NCBI GenBank assembly: GCA_938020505.1
Contig: CALIHR010000020.1
Span: 1 to 64,000, forward strand
Source: an uncultured Actinobaculum sp.
GTDB lineage: Bacteria > Actinomycetota > Actinomycetes > Actinomycetales > Actinomycetaceae
Direction of reading: 5' to 3'
Length of the DNA stretch: 64,000 nucleotides
The notes below the pieces were generated by a model. It searched no databases and was not told the DNA's origin. It saw only the letters and a list, made by a program, of their open reading frames with translations. This document shows, in pieces, positions 22,761 through 32,146 of this stretch. The position numbers were made by a program, and so were the translations under genes. Numbering within the stretch: position 1 is the first letter of the stretch; the number at the start of each line of letters is the position of its first letter.

Positions 22761-24440
22761 TCACAGGTCGGGTTCGCGCTCCATTCCGCTCGCGTGGGCC
22801 CCCTGCGCTGCGGCCTCCTCTTCGTCGTCGACCCATTCGGGGGTGGCGGCCGAGAGAACTCTGTAGCCGTGCCTCCCGCTCGGGAAGGCCAATCGCCACG
22901 ACTCTGCCCCAGAGGCGCCTCCCTGCTCGGCGGCGACTCTGGGCCTGGCGGCGTCCTCCTCTGCCAGGCGGCTGAGGCTGGAGCCGAGCGCGTCATCCCA
23001 TTCGCCGGCTTCCGCGGGGGCGGCGTCCGCCGACTGCGAGCTCGCCGCCTTAAGGCTGCCTGAAGCGTGGAGGCTTGCGGCGGCGCTCAGGCCGTCCGCC
23101 TCCGTCCTCCCTGACTCTGTTTTGCCCGCCTCCGCCTTGCCCGGCTTGACGGCGCCGACGGCGCGCATCGTGCCCGTCTCGGTCAAGGCGCCTCCGGAGC
23201 CCGCCTGGGCCTCGCCCGCGCAGCGCCCGGCCTGATGGCGGTCCTCAATCCGCTTGCGCACCTGTGCGGCCAACCTTTCGCGTTTGAGCTGCTTGAGCTC
23301 TTCGGGGCTCAGGTCCGTCGGGATCTTCTCGCCCGGCGAGAATCGCTCCCCGCAGGACTCGAGGCTGGAAACCTGCCCCGTGGAACCCGAAACTTGCCCT
23401 TGGGCGTCCGTGCGGCCTCCGGCGCCGATGCGGCTTTGCCCGGCGTTGCTTTGCGCGACTCTGCCGTGCCCTGCGTCGCCGGGCCCCGAGCCGTCTTGCC
23501 CGCCGTTGCCCTGCCCCGCGGCCTGAACGGCCGCGAACGACCCCGTCGCGGGAGACGGGGCGCTTGCCGGGTAGGGAGGCGTGACGGCTGAGAGAGGCGA
23601 TTGCGCGGAGGCGGGCGTGAAGATTCGCGCGTGAGGAACGAGCGTGGGCCGGGGGTCCTCTTCGACCTCCGGGACTCTGGCGGCCATGGCCTTTCGCTCG
23701 TTGGTCGCCGGGGCGCCGTCCTGCTCCGACATGGCTTCAAGCTTGGCGGCGATCCGGTGGGACTCGGCTTGCAGATTCTCCCGGGTGGTCTCCTCCCACT
23801 GGCGGGCCAGCGGCGTGATGAAGAGGGCTGAGCGCCCGAGCAGATGGCGAATGATCTCCTGGCGTCCGCGCAGGAAAAGAACCGTGGGAATGTGGCTGTA
23901 CTCTTTGCGAACTCGTTCTATGTACCTTTTGTAGCGCTGGGGCTCGACAGCGAGCGTTCCCATGTGTGCGTCGCGCAGGGCCAGCAAGTCGATGTCGATC
24001 GCATCGAGCTTGGCCGTGTCGCTCGATCGCGGATCGCACTTCGAGCGGATTCCCCTGACCAGTTCGGCCACGCGGCGGGCGTTGTCCTCCGGAACGCCGA
24101 GGCGCAGCAGATCCTCGTATGCAACCTCCGCGGAGGCCGCCTCGTCCTCTCCGCCGTTGCGTGTGTACGCGTCCTTCGCCTCAGTCGAGAAGACGACGCC
24201 GTGGTACCAGGCCGCCAGCCGAACGAGCTCGGGGCGGTGCATCTGCGGCGTCAGGGTCTCCACGCTCGCCGCGATGTCCATCAAGTGCTGAAGTCCGTGA
24301 TAGTGCCTGTCGTCGGACGACCATCGTTGGAGAACGTCACGACATGCTACGGCGAGCTCCTCCTTCGACAAAGGAGAGCCAGCCGCTTGGACTGCCCGCA
24401 CATACGCCTGCGGCAGCCACTGCGGAATGCCGACGTGCAT
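22761..24440 (-). CDS. HD-superfamily phosphohydrolase-like protein (COG4339 type) with altered active site and long disordered tail
   Basis: A 559-residue protein; the ATG follows TAGGAGG. Residues about 20-220 match the predicted metal-dependent HD family: RHYHGLQHLMDIA, AAWYHGVVF, EDEAASAEVAYEDLL, AIDIDLLAL, YKRYIERVRKEYSHIP and ARQWEETTRENLQAE. In relatives the second motif reads W(F/Y)HD and a later T..H supplies another ligand. Here the HD aspartate is glycine and the later histidine is not evident, so metal binding is probably lost. The last ~320 residues are Ala/Gly/Glu/Ser-rich and presumably disordered. Function is unknown; it may act as a binding or regulatory protein. Confidence 0.8.
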   Translation of the reverse strand: MHVGIPQWLPQAYVRAVQAAGSPLSKEELAVACRDVLQRWSSDDRHYHGLQHLMDIAASVETLTPQMHRPELVRLAAWYHGVVFSTEAKDAYTRNGGEDEAASAEVAYEDLLRLGVPEDNARRVAELVRGIRSKCDPRSSDTAKLDAIDIDLLALRDAHMGTLAVEPQRYKRYIERVRKEYSHIPTVLFLRGRQEIIRHLLGRSALFITPLARQWEETTRENLQAESHRIAAKLEAMSEQDGAPATNERKAMAARVPEVEEDPRPTLVPHARIFTPASAQSPLSAVTPPYPASAPSPATGSFAAVQAAGQGNGGQDGSGPGDAGHGRVAQSNAGQSRIGAGGRTDAQGQVSGSTGQVSSLESCGERFSPGEKIPTDLSPEELKQLKRERLAAQVRKRIEDRHQAGRCAGEAQAGSGGALTETGTMRAVGAVKPGKAEAGKTESGRTEADGLSAAASLHASGSLKAASSQSADAAPAEAGEWDDALGSSLSRLAEEDAARPRVAAEQGGASGAESWRLAFPSGRHGYRVLSAATPEWVDDEEEAAAQGAHASGMEREPDL

Positions 24441-24566
24441 CGAAACCTCCTACCTTAGGCCAGCCATACTAGTCCTCTTGGCTGAAATCGCACATTCGGC
24501 GGCTGGGGAGCTCCTGAGCTTTCACGTAGTCAGCGCTTTGAGTCCACGCAATGGGGCGAAATGCCC

Positions 24567-24572
24567 TAACGT
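24567..24572 (+). promoter_or_regulatory. -10 box for a leaderless start of the SDR gene
   Basis: TAACGT ends 6 nt before the GTG at 24579, and there is no Shine-Dalgarno sequence. The spacing fits transcription starting at the start codon. Confidence 0.5.
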
Positions 24573-24578
24573 AGTGAT

Positions 24579-25379
24579 GTGAAGTTTTCGAAGAGATCGG
24601 CCCCGCCGTCGCCGCTGCGCGGAAGAGCTCTGGTGACGGGGGGAACCTCCGGGATCGGATTGGCTTTCGCCCGCGCCTTGGCCGCACGCGGATGCGACAT
24701 CGCGCTCGCGGCCCGCAACGAGGCCCGACTGGAATCGGTCGCCGCCGAACTCTCCTCGCGGGGCGTCGACGTCGTCACGCTTCCCGCCGATCTCTCGCAA
24801 GCGGAGGGCGTCGCAAAGGTCTGCTCCTACATCGACGAGGAGCAAGTCGAGGTCCTCGTCAACAACGCAGGCAAGGGCCTGCATCACCCCCTCGCCACAA
24901 CGGACACGGCGCCGCTGAGGGAGGCCATCGATCTCATGGCCACCGCCGTCGTCGAGGTCGGCGCCGTCGCCGCCGCCGCCATGAAGGCCCGCGGCCACGG
25001 CGTCGTCGTCAACACGGCCTCGGTTTCGGGCCTCGTTCCCATGGGCCTGTACTCGGCGATCAAGGCCCTCGTGAAAACGTGGTCGCAGGCGCTCGCGCTG
25101 GAAATGCGGCCCCACGGAGTTCAGGTTGTGACCTTCATGCCGGGGTGGGTGCGCACGGAGCACCATGCGCGCGCGGGCATCACGACGTCGAACCTTCCCG
25201 ACGCCGTCTGGCTCGACGCAGACGCAGTCGTCGAGGAGACGCTTCGAGCCGTCGACGCCGGAAAGACCTACGTCACGCCTTCCCTGAAGTTCAAGGTCGC
25301 CTCGGCCCTCGCTCGATACGCCCCGCAGCGCGCCGTCGGCGCCGTGACGCAGAAGATCGTGAGGAGGCGCGACGGGTGA
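24579..25379 (+). CDS. Short-chain dehydrogenase/reductase
   Basis: A 266-residue classical SDR: cofactor motif TGGTSGIG near residue 16, NNAG, catalytic Ser in the NTASVSGL strand, and YSAIKALVK (Tyr/Lys pair). ARNEAR after the second strand suggests NADP(H) preference. The substrate cannot be told from sequence; coupling to an acyltransferase suggests lipid metabolism. The start is a leaderless GTG. The stop overlaps the next GTG start by two bases (GTGA), so the two genes are translated together. Confidence 0.9.
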   Translation: MKFSKRSAPPSPLRGRALVTGGTSGIGLAFARALAARGCDIALAARNEARLESVAAELSSRGVDVVTLPADLSQAEGVAKVCSYIDEEQVEVLVNNAGKGLHHPLATTDTAPLREAIDLMATAVVEVGAVAAAAMKARGHGVVVNTASVSGLVPMGLYSAIKALVKTWSQALALEMRPHGVQVVTFMPGWVRTEHHARAGITTSNLPDAVWLDADAVVEETLRAVDAGKTYVTPSLKFKVASALARYAPQRAVGAVTQKIVRRRDG

Positions 25380-26119
25380 CGGAGAACCTCGAGCCGCTTG
25401 ACCGCTATCTCGACGAAAAGAAGGCCAAAAGGCGCCATCGCGTGCGCAGATACATGACCCGGCCCGTCATGTCGACCTACTTGAAAACCGAGGTTCTGGG
25501 GGAGGAAAACGTCAAGGGCCTGGAAGGCGCCTTCATTTTGGTGCCCAATCATTCCTCGCACCTGGACGCGCCCATGGTCTTCTCGCTTCTGCCCGACTGG
25601 ATCACGGAGAAGCTCGCCACCGGCGCCGCGGCCGATTACTTCTACCGCAAACGCGGGATCTCCTCGCTCACGTCCGTCTTCTTCAACACCTATCCGATCC
25701 TGCGCAAGGGCAAGCGCGAAAGCGTCGAGCATGGCAAGGCGGCGGGCATGACGGGGCGCCTGCTGCGGGCCGGCGTGCCTATTCTCGTCTTCCCCGAGGG
25801 CACGCGCTCGCGCAGCGGCAAGATCGGCCAGCCGAAGGCGGGCGCAGCGGCCCTCGCCATGCAGGTGGGGGTGCCGATCGTCCCCATCGCCATGCTCGGC
25901 GGGCACGAAGCCATGCCCGTGGGAAGGTTTCTGCCGAAGTTCCGATCGGAAGTGTGCCTGTTCATCGGCAGGCCCATGAACGGACGCGAGGGGGAGTCCG
26001 CGGAAGGCTATATGGCGAGGGTCTTCCACGCGATTGAGCTCATGCTCGAACAGCACACACCTCATCCTGTCGACGAGGACGGAACGTCTCCCTTCGGGGA
26101 GTTCGACGACGCCGCTTGA
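25376..26119 (+). CDS. 1-acyl-sn-glycerol-3-phosphate acyltransferase (PlsC family)
   Basis: Acylates lysophosphatidate or a related acceptor at the membrane. The 247 residues contain NHSSHLD (the NHx4D acyltransferase motif), a FYRKRG motif, FPEGTRS (motif III) and VPIVPIAMLGG. The start is GTG 25376, with GAGGAGG 9 nt upstream inside the SDR gene. Longer frames extending upstream are shadows of the SDR gene. The operon is SDR-acyltransferase; a phospholipid or specialised acyl-lipid role is inferred. Confidence 0.92.
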   Translation: MTENLEPLDRYLDEKKAKRRHRVRRYMTRPVMSTYLKTEVLGEENVKGLEGAFILVPNHSSHLDAPMVFSLLPDWITEKLATGAAADYFYRKRGISSLTSVFFNTYPILRKGKRESVEHGKAAGMTGRLLRAGVPILVFPEGTRSRSGKIGQPKAGAAALAMQVGVPIVPIAMLGGHEAMPVGRFLPKFRSEVCLFIGRPMNGREGESAEGYMARVFHAIELMLEQHTPHPVDEDGTSPFGEFDDAA

Positions 26120-26267
26120 GGCCTGAACTCCTTCCTGCAGGGCCGGAGCAGACAGACCGAACCGGAGTCTCACCCGCGCGCCGCGATCATATCCGTGTGA
26201 GGCGGCCGGACCGTCTAAAGCCGGGCTGTCAAACCGTCTCTGCCTTGTGAGGCCACGCTTTCGCCGG

Positions 26268-26412
26268 GCCCCTGTTGGCTGGATCCTTGTTGGCTGAGCC
26301 TGTGGCGGCTGAGCCTTAGCTGGCCGGGCCTTTGGCGGCTGAGTCTTTGGCAGCTGGGCCTTTGCTGGCCGGGCCCTTGGCGGCTGAGCCTTTGTTGGCC
26401 GAGCCTTTGAAC
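26268..26412 (-). repeat. Degenerate repeat tract at the 3' end of the histidine kinase gene, extending past the stop
   Basis: Short direct repeats (about 15 bp, core TTGGCNGCTGAGCC/GGCCGGGCC) encode the Lys/Ala/Gly/Ser tail ([16 protein letters not shown]) of the kinase. They continue for about 45 bp beyond its stop codon. The stop seems to have arisen within a longer repeat tract. Confidence 0.7.
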
Positions 26413-28031
26413 CGTCCGATGCCTTTGGGCTTTGACTCCTGCTCCGTCTCCGACGAGGGCGCGACGCGCGCGGCCGCCTCCGCCGCCGTGATGCCGCCCG
26501 ACACCGTTGAGGGGACGACGGGCGGGAAAGTCAAGCGCACCGTCAGACCGCCGCCCGGCGTCTCGCTGATCCGCGCCGTTCCGCCGTGCGCGGCCATGAC
26601 GGAGGCGACGATGGCCAGGCCAAGCCCCGATCCGCCGGATGCGCGCGACCGAGAGGAGTCCGTCCTGAAGAAACGCTCGAAAAGCCGCTCGGAATCTTCA
26701 GGCTCTACGCCCGGCCCGTGGTCGCGAACCTCGACGACGGCGTCTTCTCCTTGCCTGCCCAGAGCTATCTCGACCGGGGTGCCGGCCGGCGTGTGGCTGA
26801 GAACGTTGGAGAGCAGATTCGTGACGACCTGGGTGACCTTGTCCGAATCGGCGTAGATCGTGATCTCCGGCGCGGGGCCGCCGTCGAGGCCGACGACGGC
26901 GGCGGGGCGGCCGGCGTCGCGGACCCTCAGGTCCATGGCCGCGTTCATCGCTATTTCGGTCAGGCGCGTGTCTTTCAGCGAGAGCGGGCGCCTCTCGTCG
27001 AGGCGGGCGAGCTGAAGAAGGTCCTCCACGAGGCCGCTCATGCGCTGAGCCTCGGATTCGATCCTGTCCATCGTGACAGGGATCTCGCCGTCCGGCACGC
27101 CGCCGATGCGATAGAGCTCGGCGTAGCCGCGAACCGTGGCCAGGGGAGTGCGCAGCTCGTGCGAGGCGTCGGAGACGAACTGGCGCATCTTTTTCTCGGA
27201 GCGTTCCTTGACGTCGAAGGACTGTTCGATCTGCTCGAGCATGACGTTGATGGAATCGGCGAGCTTGCCCACCTCGGAGCCCTCCTGGCCCTTGGGGACG
27301 CGGCGTGAGAGGTCGCCGTCGGCGATGGCGTGGGTTGCGCTCTCAATGCCGCGGAGGGGCTTGAGCGACGAACGGATGGAAAACAGCGCCGTGAACGCGC
27401 CGACGATGACAATCGCCGCGCCCGACAGCCCGATGACCCAGGCGATTCGGGCGACCGTCGCGTCGACGGGCGCCAAGGGGAGCGCGATGATCATCGTTCC
27501 GATCGTCACTCCGCGTCGATCGTTGAGGTTGAAGGCTATCGCGCGCCACTGGGTCCCGAACTGCGTTCCCTCGATGGTCTCGAAGTCCGCGGCCTTTCTC
27601 GAAGCAAAGCTCCCGGGGTCCTTGGGCTTGCCGTAGCGCTGATACGTCTGCCGGCTGAAGTACTCCGGCCCCGCCACATCCCAATCGGGCTTCTTGGCGG
27701 CGTCGCTGTCGGGAGAGGGGACGATGATCGTGTCCCCCTCCATCTTGACGTAGATGTAATAGTCCGACAGGTTGAGGTGGCCGACGTCGTCCGCGGAGCT
27801 GCTTCCCTTCATTTTCGCGATATTGGCGAGGGTTTTGCTCGCGACGACCTGCCCGGTGGATTTGAGCTGGTCGTCCACGTTGTGGACAAGGTAGGACCTG
27901 AGCATCGATATCGTCACGAATCCCAGGGCGACGATGACCAGGGCGAGAAGCGACAGAAACGTGATAAGGAGGCGAAAGGTCAGTGTTCGTCTCTTCATGA
28001 CGTGGGCGCTGCCCACGGTGTTATCCGTCAT
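26316..28031 (-). CDS. Sensor histidine kinase (HAMP-HisKA-HATPase)
   Basis: A 571-residue membrane sensor: N-terminal helix (residues about 20-43, [19 protein letters not shown]), an extracytoplasmic sensor of about 150 residues, a second helix (about 197-219), HAMP, HisKA with [19 protein letters not shown] (H291), N box [16 protein letters not shown]1 [10 protein letters not shown] and G2 [10 protein letters not shown]. The arrangement resembles MprB/TcrY-type kinases. After the catalytic domain there is a 70-residue Ala/Lys/Ser repeat tail. Its start lies 3 bp after the response-regulator stop, so the pair forms one operon. The signal is unknown; neighbouring pspA and TPM genes suggest envelope stress. 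Confidence 0.95.
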   Translation of the reverse strand: MTDNTVGSAHVMKRRTLTFRLLITFLSLLALVIVALGFVTISMLRSYLVHNVDDQLKSTGQVVASKTLANIAKMKGSSSADDVGHLNLSDYYIYVKMEGDTIIVPSPDSDAAKKPDWDVAGPEYFSRQTYQRYGKPKDPGSFASRKAADFETIEGTQFGTQWRAIAFNLNDRRGVTIGTMIIALPLAPVDATVARIAWVIGLSGAAIVIVGAFTALFSIRSSLKPLRGIESATHAIADGDLSRRVPKGQEGSEVGKLADSINVMLEQIEQSFDVKERSEKKMRQFVSDASHELRTPLATVRGYAELYRIGGVPDGEIPVTMDRIESEAQRMSGLVEDLLQLARLDERRPLSLKDTRLTEIAMNAAMDLRVRDAGRPAAVVGLDGGPAPEITIYADSDKVTQVVTNLLSNVLSHTPAGTPVEIALGRQGEDAVVEVRDHGPGVEPEDSERLFERFFRTDSSRSRASGGSGLGLAIVASVMAAHGGTARISETPGGGLTVRLTFPPVVPSTVSGGITAAEAAARVAPSSETEQESKPKGIGRFKGSANKGSAAKGPASKGPAAKDSAAKGPAS

Positions 28032-28034
28032 GCG

Positions 28035-28775
28035 TCATTTCGCGTTGCGGAGCACGTAGCCGATTCCACGCTTCGTGTGGATCAGAGGGACGATGGCCTT
28101 TGCCTCCTCCGGGTCCGTGATGCCCAGGGCCTCGGCCGAGTCAATCTTGCGGCGCAGATAGGAAATGTAGGACTCGACGATCGAAACTTCGCCGTTCCAG
28201 TTGTAATCCCACACGTGGTCGAGGATCTGCATTTTCGACACGACCCTCTCGGCGTTGATGAGCAGGTAGCGCAGCAGCTTGAATTCGGTCGGGGACAGTT
28301 CGACGATCTGGCCGGCGCGTCGCACGTCGTACGTCTCCTCGTTGAGCTCGAGGTCGCCGTAAGTCAGGACGGCGGCGTCGGCTTCGGAGGGGTGCGTGCG
28401 GCGCAGGACCGCGCGGATTCGAGCCACCACCTCTTCCAGCGAGAAGGGCTTGGTGATGTAATCGTCGCCGCCCACGGTCAGGCCTTGGATTTTGTCTTTG
28501 ACGTCGTCGCGTGCGGTCAGGAAGAGGACGGGAAGCTCGGCGTCGCGCTCCCGGAGCTTGCGCAGGATCGTGAATCCGTCCATGTCGGGAAGCATGACGT
28601 CCAAAACGGCGAGATCGAGATGGGCGCCGGCCTGATGGTCGAGGGCTTCTTTGCCGTCGGCCGCGGACAAAACATCGAATCCTGCGAAACGCAAGGACGC
28701 GGAGAGCAACTCTCGAATCGACGGCTCGTCGTCGACCACGAGGATGGTTGCTTCGGGAAGCTTAGAGTCGGTCAT
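28035..28775 (-). CDS. OmpR-family response regulator
   Basis: A 246-residue transcription factor paired with the kinase. The receiver domain has D15/D16, phosphoacceptor D59 (AVLDVMLPD), T87 and K109. The winged-helix DNA-binding domain includes VELSPTEFKLLRYLLINAE and the C-terminal RGIGYVLR. The start is ATG 28775 (MTDSKLPEATILVVDDE); a longer in-frame extension to 28886 runs through the upstream terminator hairpin and is rejected. Confidence 0.96.
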   Translation of the reverse strand: MTDSKLPEATILVVDDEPSIRELLSASLRFAGFDVLSAADGKEALDHQAGAHLDLAVLDVMLPDMDGFTILRKLRERDAELPVLFLTARDDVKDKIQGLTVGGDDYITKPFSLEEVVARIRAVLRRTHPSEADAAVLTYGDLELNEETYDVRRAGQIVELSPTEFKLLRYLLINAERVVSKMQILDHVWDYNWNGEVSIVESYISYLRRKIDSAEALGITDPEEAKAIVPLIHTKRGIGYVLRNAK

Positions 28776-28810
28776 ACCGCCATCTAACAACCCATTCCTG
28801 GGAATTGTCT

Positions 28811-28861
28811 GCAAAAACGCCCCCGCCGTGCAGGCAACGGTTCCTGCGCGGCAGGGGCGTT
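28811..28861 (-). terminator. Intrinsic terminator with T run, upstream of the response regulator
   Basis: On the minus strand a 19-bp stem with a few mismatches (28843-28861 with 28816-28834) is followed by TTTTT. It lies between the pspA stop and the response-regulator start and should stop transcription arriving from pspA. Confidence 0.8.
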
Positions 28862-28902
28862 GCATCGGCAGCGGGGGCGCACTCAATGGGCGCCGTCTTG
28901 AT

Positions 28903-28936
28903 GTTCGCTGCGCCCGAAACCGCGGGCGCAGCGAAC
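28903..28936 (-). terminator. Intrinsic terminator directly after pspA
   Basis: Perfect 14-bp stem (28903-28916 with 28923-28936), 24 bp beyond the pspA stop on the minus strand; first of a tandem pair. Confidence 0.8.
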
Positions 28937-28960
28937 GCTAAGAGGGCGCCCGCGGCGATG

Positions 28961-29716
28961 TCAGTAGGCGTTGAAGTCGCGCGCCTCGATCTGGGCGGGG
29001 GCGTCGCCGTTCTTGAGGGCGGCGAGCCTTGCCTCGATCTCGATGTCCTGAGAATGGTCTTCGAGTTCGGCGAACTGCTGGTCCAGAGACGAGACAGCCA
29101 CCTCGGCCTTGCCTTGGGCGAGCGCCTCCTGGCGGCGGATCTGGTCCTCGTAGCGGCCGAGCTCGGACGTGGGGTCGAGGACGTTGATCGAAGAGATCGC
29201 ATCCTGAACGCGGTTTTGGGCCTCTGCCGTCTTCGCGCGGGCCACGAGCTGGTTGCGCTTCGTCTTGAGCTCGTCAAGCTTGCTGCGCATCTGGTCGAGG
29301 CCGTTCTTGAGCTTCGCGACCACCTCTTCCTGCGAGGCGATGAGCGGCTCGGCGTCCTTCGCCTCCTTCTCGGAGGCAATCTGCTTCGAAATGGCGATTT
29401 TAGCCAGGTTGTCGAACTTCGCTGCGTCCTGCTCGTTGCCCGCCAGGCGCATCTGCTCGGCCTTGTTCGACGCCGCGAGGGCTTTCTGCCCCCACTCGCG
29501 GGCGGCCTTGACGTCCTCCTGGTAGTCGGTCTGGGCGAGCCGGAGGTTGCCCACGGTCACGGCCACGGCGTCCTGCGCCTCGGCGATCGAATTCGTGTAG
29601 TCGCGGACCATCTGGTCGAGCATCTTCTGAGGATTCTCGGCCCTGTCGAGCAAGGCGTTGATGTTCGCCTTGGCGAGCTGGGTGATCCGTCCCAGGATCG
29701 TCTGCTTCTCAGCCAT
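28961..29716 (-). CDS. pspA: PspA/IM30-family membrane-stress protein
   Basis: A 251-residue, almost wholly helical coiled-coil protein with the family N-terminus (ITQLAKANINALLDRAENP, then KMLDQMVRDYTNSI). PspA-type proteins coat and protect damaged inner membranes. The last 20 residues carry a separate short segment. A ribosome site (AAAGGCA) lies before the ATG. It follows the TPM-domain gene by 29 bp on the same strand, a linkage common in actinobacteria, so both are likely co-expressed. The two-component operon lies just downstream beyond two terminators. Confidence 0.93.
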   Translation of the reverse strand: MAEKQTILGRITQLAKANINALLDRAENPQKMLDQMVRDYTNSIAEAQDAVAVTVGNLRLAQTDYQEDVKAAREWGQKALAASNKAEQMRLAGNEQDAAKFDNLAKIAISKQIASEKEAKDAEPLIASQEEVVAKLKNGLDQMRSKLDELKTKRNQLVARAKTAEAQNRVQDAISSINVLDPTSELGRYEDQIRRQEALAQGKAEVAVSSLDQQFAELEDHSQDIEIEARLAALKNGDAPAQIEARDFNAY

Positions 29717-29745
29717 ATCTGTGCCTTTCGGTAGTTGATGAAGTT

Positions 29746-31833
29746 CTAGAAGGATCCGCCGTCGGAGTCGCCGAAGTCAAAGTCGAAGTCGAAGCCGCCG
29801 CCGTCGGAGTCGCCGTCGAACAGGGACCCCAGGGAAAACCCGCCGTCGTCGTCGGAGTCTCCGCCGAAGAAGGACCCGGTGGAGAAGCCGCCTCTGTGGC
29901 GGTCGTCATGCCCGCTGTTGAAGAGGGACCCGAGCACCATGCCGGCGAGCATGCCTCCCATTGTGTGGCCAATTCCGCTGCCGCCGCGCGAATCGTAGTC
30001 GTAACTGCCGTAGTCGTACCTGCGCGAATCGCGCTCGCGGAGGTCAATGACTCTGTCCTCCGCCCGGTCGGCCGCGGATACCGCCGCCTTGTAGTAATCG
30101 TCCCTGGCGTCGGGCGATTGCGCGGAGTCGCCTTTGGCGATGTTCTCCCTTGCGGTTGCGAGGAGGGTTCTCGCCTTCTGGTCGGCGTAGCGGCTGTACC
30201 CCTCGACCCTCTCCACTCGGTCGATCGTCTGCTGGGCGATGCCTCTGTTGCGCTGGCTCGCTTCCTCTTTGCGCTTCCTGATCTCGTCGGCGTTGCGCAC
30301 GTCGACGAGGGCCGCGTCCAGGGCGTCCTCGGCCGCGGCCAGCTCGGACAGGGCTTTGATCGGGTCGACGTCGCCGCTCGAATGCGCGGCGATCGCCTTC
30401 TCGGCGTCGGCCTGCTTCGCGGCGATGACGGGGTTGCCGGCGCCGAGGCGTTTGGCGTCGACGACGTCGGAGGAGATGGACGCCAGAGCGGCATGCACCT
30501 TCTGGAAGGCGTCGTCGAGGGATCCGCGCGCTTTCTTGACCTCTTCGGCCTTCGCCGCCGCGTGGCCGAGCGTCTCCTCGGCCATGCGCGCGAAAGCCAC
30601 GGCCTCGTTGCGTTTTCCTTCGGAGGCGTTGTGGCGGCCCGAGGCGATCGAGCTGCGGGCGCTGGTGACGAGAGTCGCGATCTGGTCGGGGTATGTTCGC
30701 AGCGTCGCGAGCGCGGCCGGCGAGTACGTCAGGGCGAGGTTGTCGATCTCGGCCATGAGGATGTTGCGCTGCCCGTCAAGCTCGTCGGCCCTCGTTTGAA
30801 GCTCGGCCAAGTGCTGGTCGACCCGCGCCGAGAGGTTCCTCAGGTTTTGGAAGCCCTGCTCCTGCGCCGTGATCGCCTCGCGGGCCGAAGCGGTCAGCGC
30901 GAGTATCCTCTGATTCATCTCCCACTGCTGCTGAGGGGTTTCGGGAATGCCGTCGTCGAGCGCCTGGCGCACAACGAAGGCCTTCTGCAGGGAGTCCTGG
31001 GCGAAGGCCAGAGCCTCGGCGAACTGCTTGGTGGCCTCGACGCCGAATTCCGCGCGGGCGAATTCGAGCTCCGCGGCCGCCCCGCGCACGCCGTCGTCGG
31101 TTTCGAGGAGCTGGCGGGCGGCGCGCTTCGACAGCGAAGCGAGGTCGTCCGCGTTCTTGGCCTCGAGCTCTTTGCCTTTCTTGCGCCTGCGCCAAACGTA
31201 GACGCCGCCGGCGGCGCCGGCTCCGACGGCCGGAACGCCGATGAGGAGCGCCGCGGTGCTCCCCGACAGTCCCGACCCTTTCGATTCGCCGGCCCCCTTG
31301 GAATTCGCCTTCTCTTTTTTCGCGGCGTTCTCTTCGAGGTTGGAGGCTACGGACTTCGCTCCGCCCGCCCAGTCGCCGCTGCGCCATTTGTCGTACACGC
31401 CCGAGCCGTCAAGGGCATTCCTGAGCTCGGCGACGGAATAGCCTGTGCCTCCGGCGAAGAGCGAGAACCTGTTGAGCTCGGTCGCCACGGCGATCACCGA
31501 ATCCGAGCGGGACAGGCCGGATTTGCGGAAGGCTTCCTTCGCCCAGGTGTCGTTCGTCTTCGAGCCGAAGTTCTTGACAAAGACGATGTAGACGGACTTG
31601 TGGGTCTTGTCCCGGGTCGAGGCGAGCGTGTCGCGGAGGGCTTTCTCGTCGGATATCACGCCGGCCGTGTCCGTCACCGTCGACTTGAGCTCTTCGGGCT
31701 CTTCGGCGAAGGCCGGGGCCGCGAGTGCGGCGGGAACGGCCACGAGACCGGCGAGGGCTGCCGAAGGCGCGAGGAGTCGTCGCACCGGACCACGGCGATT
31801 CGTTTTCTTCACGGTCTGATTCTCACCTGCCAT
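29746..31833 (-). CDS. TPM-domain membrane protein with coiled coils and Gly/Asp/Ser-rich tail
   Basis: A 695-residue protein: signal peptide ending near ALAAPAFAEE, a TPM domain (about 45-170, DTAGVISDEKALRDTL and SVIAVATELNRFSLFAGG), a membrane helix around residue 205 (TAALLIGVPAVGAGAAGGVYV) followed by a basic stop-transfer RRRKKGK, then about 350 residues of cytoplasmic helical coiled coil. The C-terminus is low complexity (GGFSTGSFFGGDSDDDGG and similar). TPM domains occur in membrane-quality-control and phosphatase-like proteins; the exact role is unknown. Co-directional with pspA, which suggests it works in the same envelope-stress response. Confidence 0.88.
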   Translation of the reverse strand: MAGENQTVKKTNRRGPVRRLLAPSAALAGLVAVPAALAAPAFAEEPEELKSTVTDTAGVISDEKALRDTLASTRDKTHKSVYIVFVKNFGSKTNDTWAKEAFRKSGLSRSDSVIAVATELNRFSLFAGGTGYSVAELRNALDGSGVYDKWRSGDWAGGAKSVASNLEENAAKKEKANSKGAGESKGSGLSGSTAALLIGVPAVGAGAAGGVYVWRRRKKGKELEAKNADDLASLSKRAARQLLETDDGVRGAAAELEFARAEFGVEATKQFAEALAFAQDSLQKAFVVRQALDDGIPETPQQQWEMNQRILALTASAREAITAQEQGFQNLRNLSARVDQHLAELQTRADELDGQRNILMAEIDNLALTYSPAALATLRTYPDQIATLVTSARSSIASGRHNASEGKRNEAVAFARMAEETLGHAAAKAEEVKKARGSLDDAFQKVHAALASISSDVVDAKRLGAGNPVIAAKQADAEKAIAAHSSGDVDPIKALSELAAAEDALDAALVDVRNADEIRKRKEEASQRNRGIAQQTIDRVERVEGYSRYADQKARTLLATARENIAKGDSAQSPDARDDYYKAAVSAADRAEDRVIDLRERDSRRYDYGSYDYDSRGGSGIGHTMGGMLAGMVLGSLFNSGHDDRHRGGFSTGSFFGGDSDDDGGFSLGSLFDGDSDGGGFDFDFDFGDSDGGSF

Positions 31834-32100
31834 GTCTGCGTGGGCAACGTGCGGCCGGGGAACGAATCCCCAGGGACAAAGTTACCAGGTCGCCGATGCC
31901 GCGGCTCCGATGCGGCGTGATTTCCGCCCACGGCAATATGCCTCTTCGTCGGTCGGAAGGGCGGTGCGGGAGCACAGCGAGGGCGACGCGGGAGCCCGGC
32001 GGGGCGGTGCGGGAGCACAGCGGGGCGGCGCGAGGGTGACGTGCGCATCTGGCCGGCCCTCCGGTGTGCGCAGCGGCTAAACTACTGCACAGCGGACGGT
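31834..32100. other. Divergent intergenic region with a 21-bp direct repeat
   Basis: Between the TPM gene (minus) and the cold-shock gene (plus). A 21-bp unit beginning GGGCGGTGCGGGAGC occurs at 31959-31979 and again at 32002-32022. The promoters of both genes must lie here; a TAAACT at about 32077 could be the -10 of the cold-shock gene. No gene seen. Confidence 0.5.
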
Positions 32101-32127
32101 ACGGCCGCGCCTCATGCGGCCGTTTCT
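32101..32127 (+). promoter_or_regulatory. Hairpin with T run in the leader of the cold-shock gene
   Basis: ACGGCCGC, a 7-nt loop and GCGGCCGT, then TTTCT, ending 20 bp before the GTG start. It looks like an intrinsic terminator or attenuator placed in a 5' leader. Confidence 0.5.
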
Positions 32128-32146
32128 ATATGAAAGTTGGTGTGAC

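Noticed and set aside
28776..28886. N-terminal extension of the response regulator
   Set aside because: It reads through a terminator hairpin; receiver domains start at about ATG 28775.
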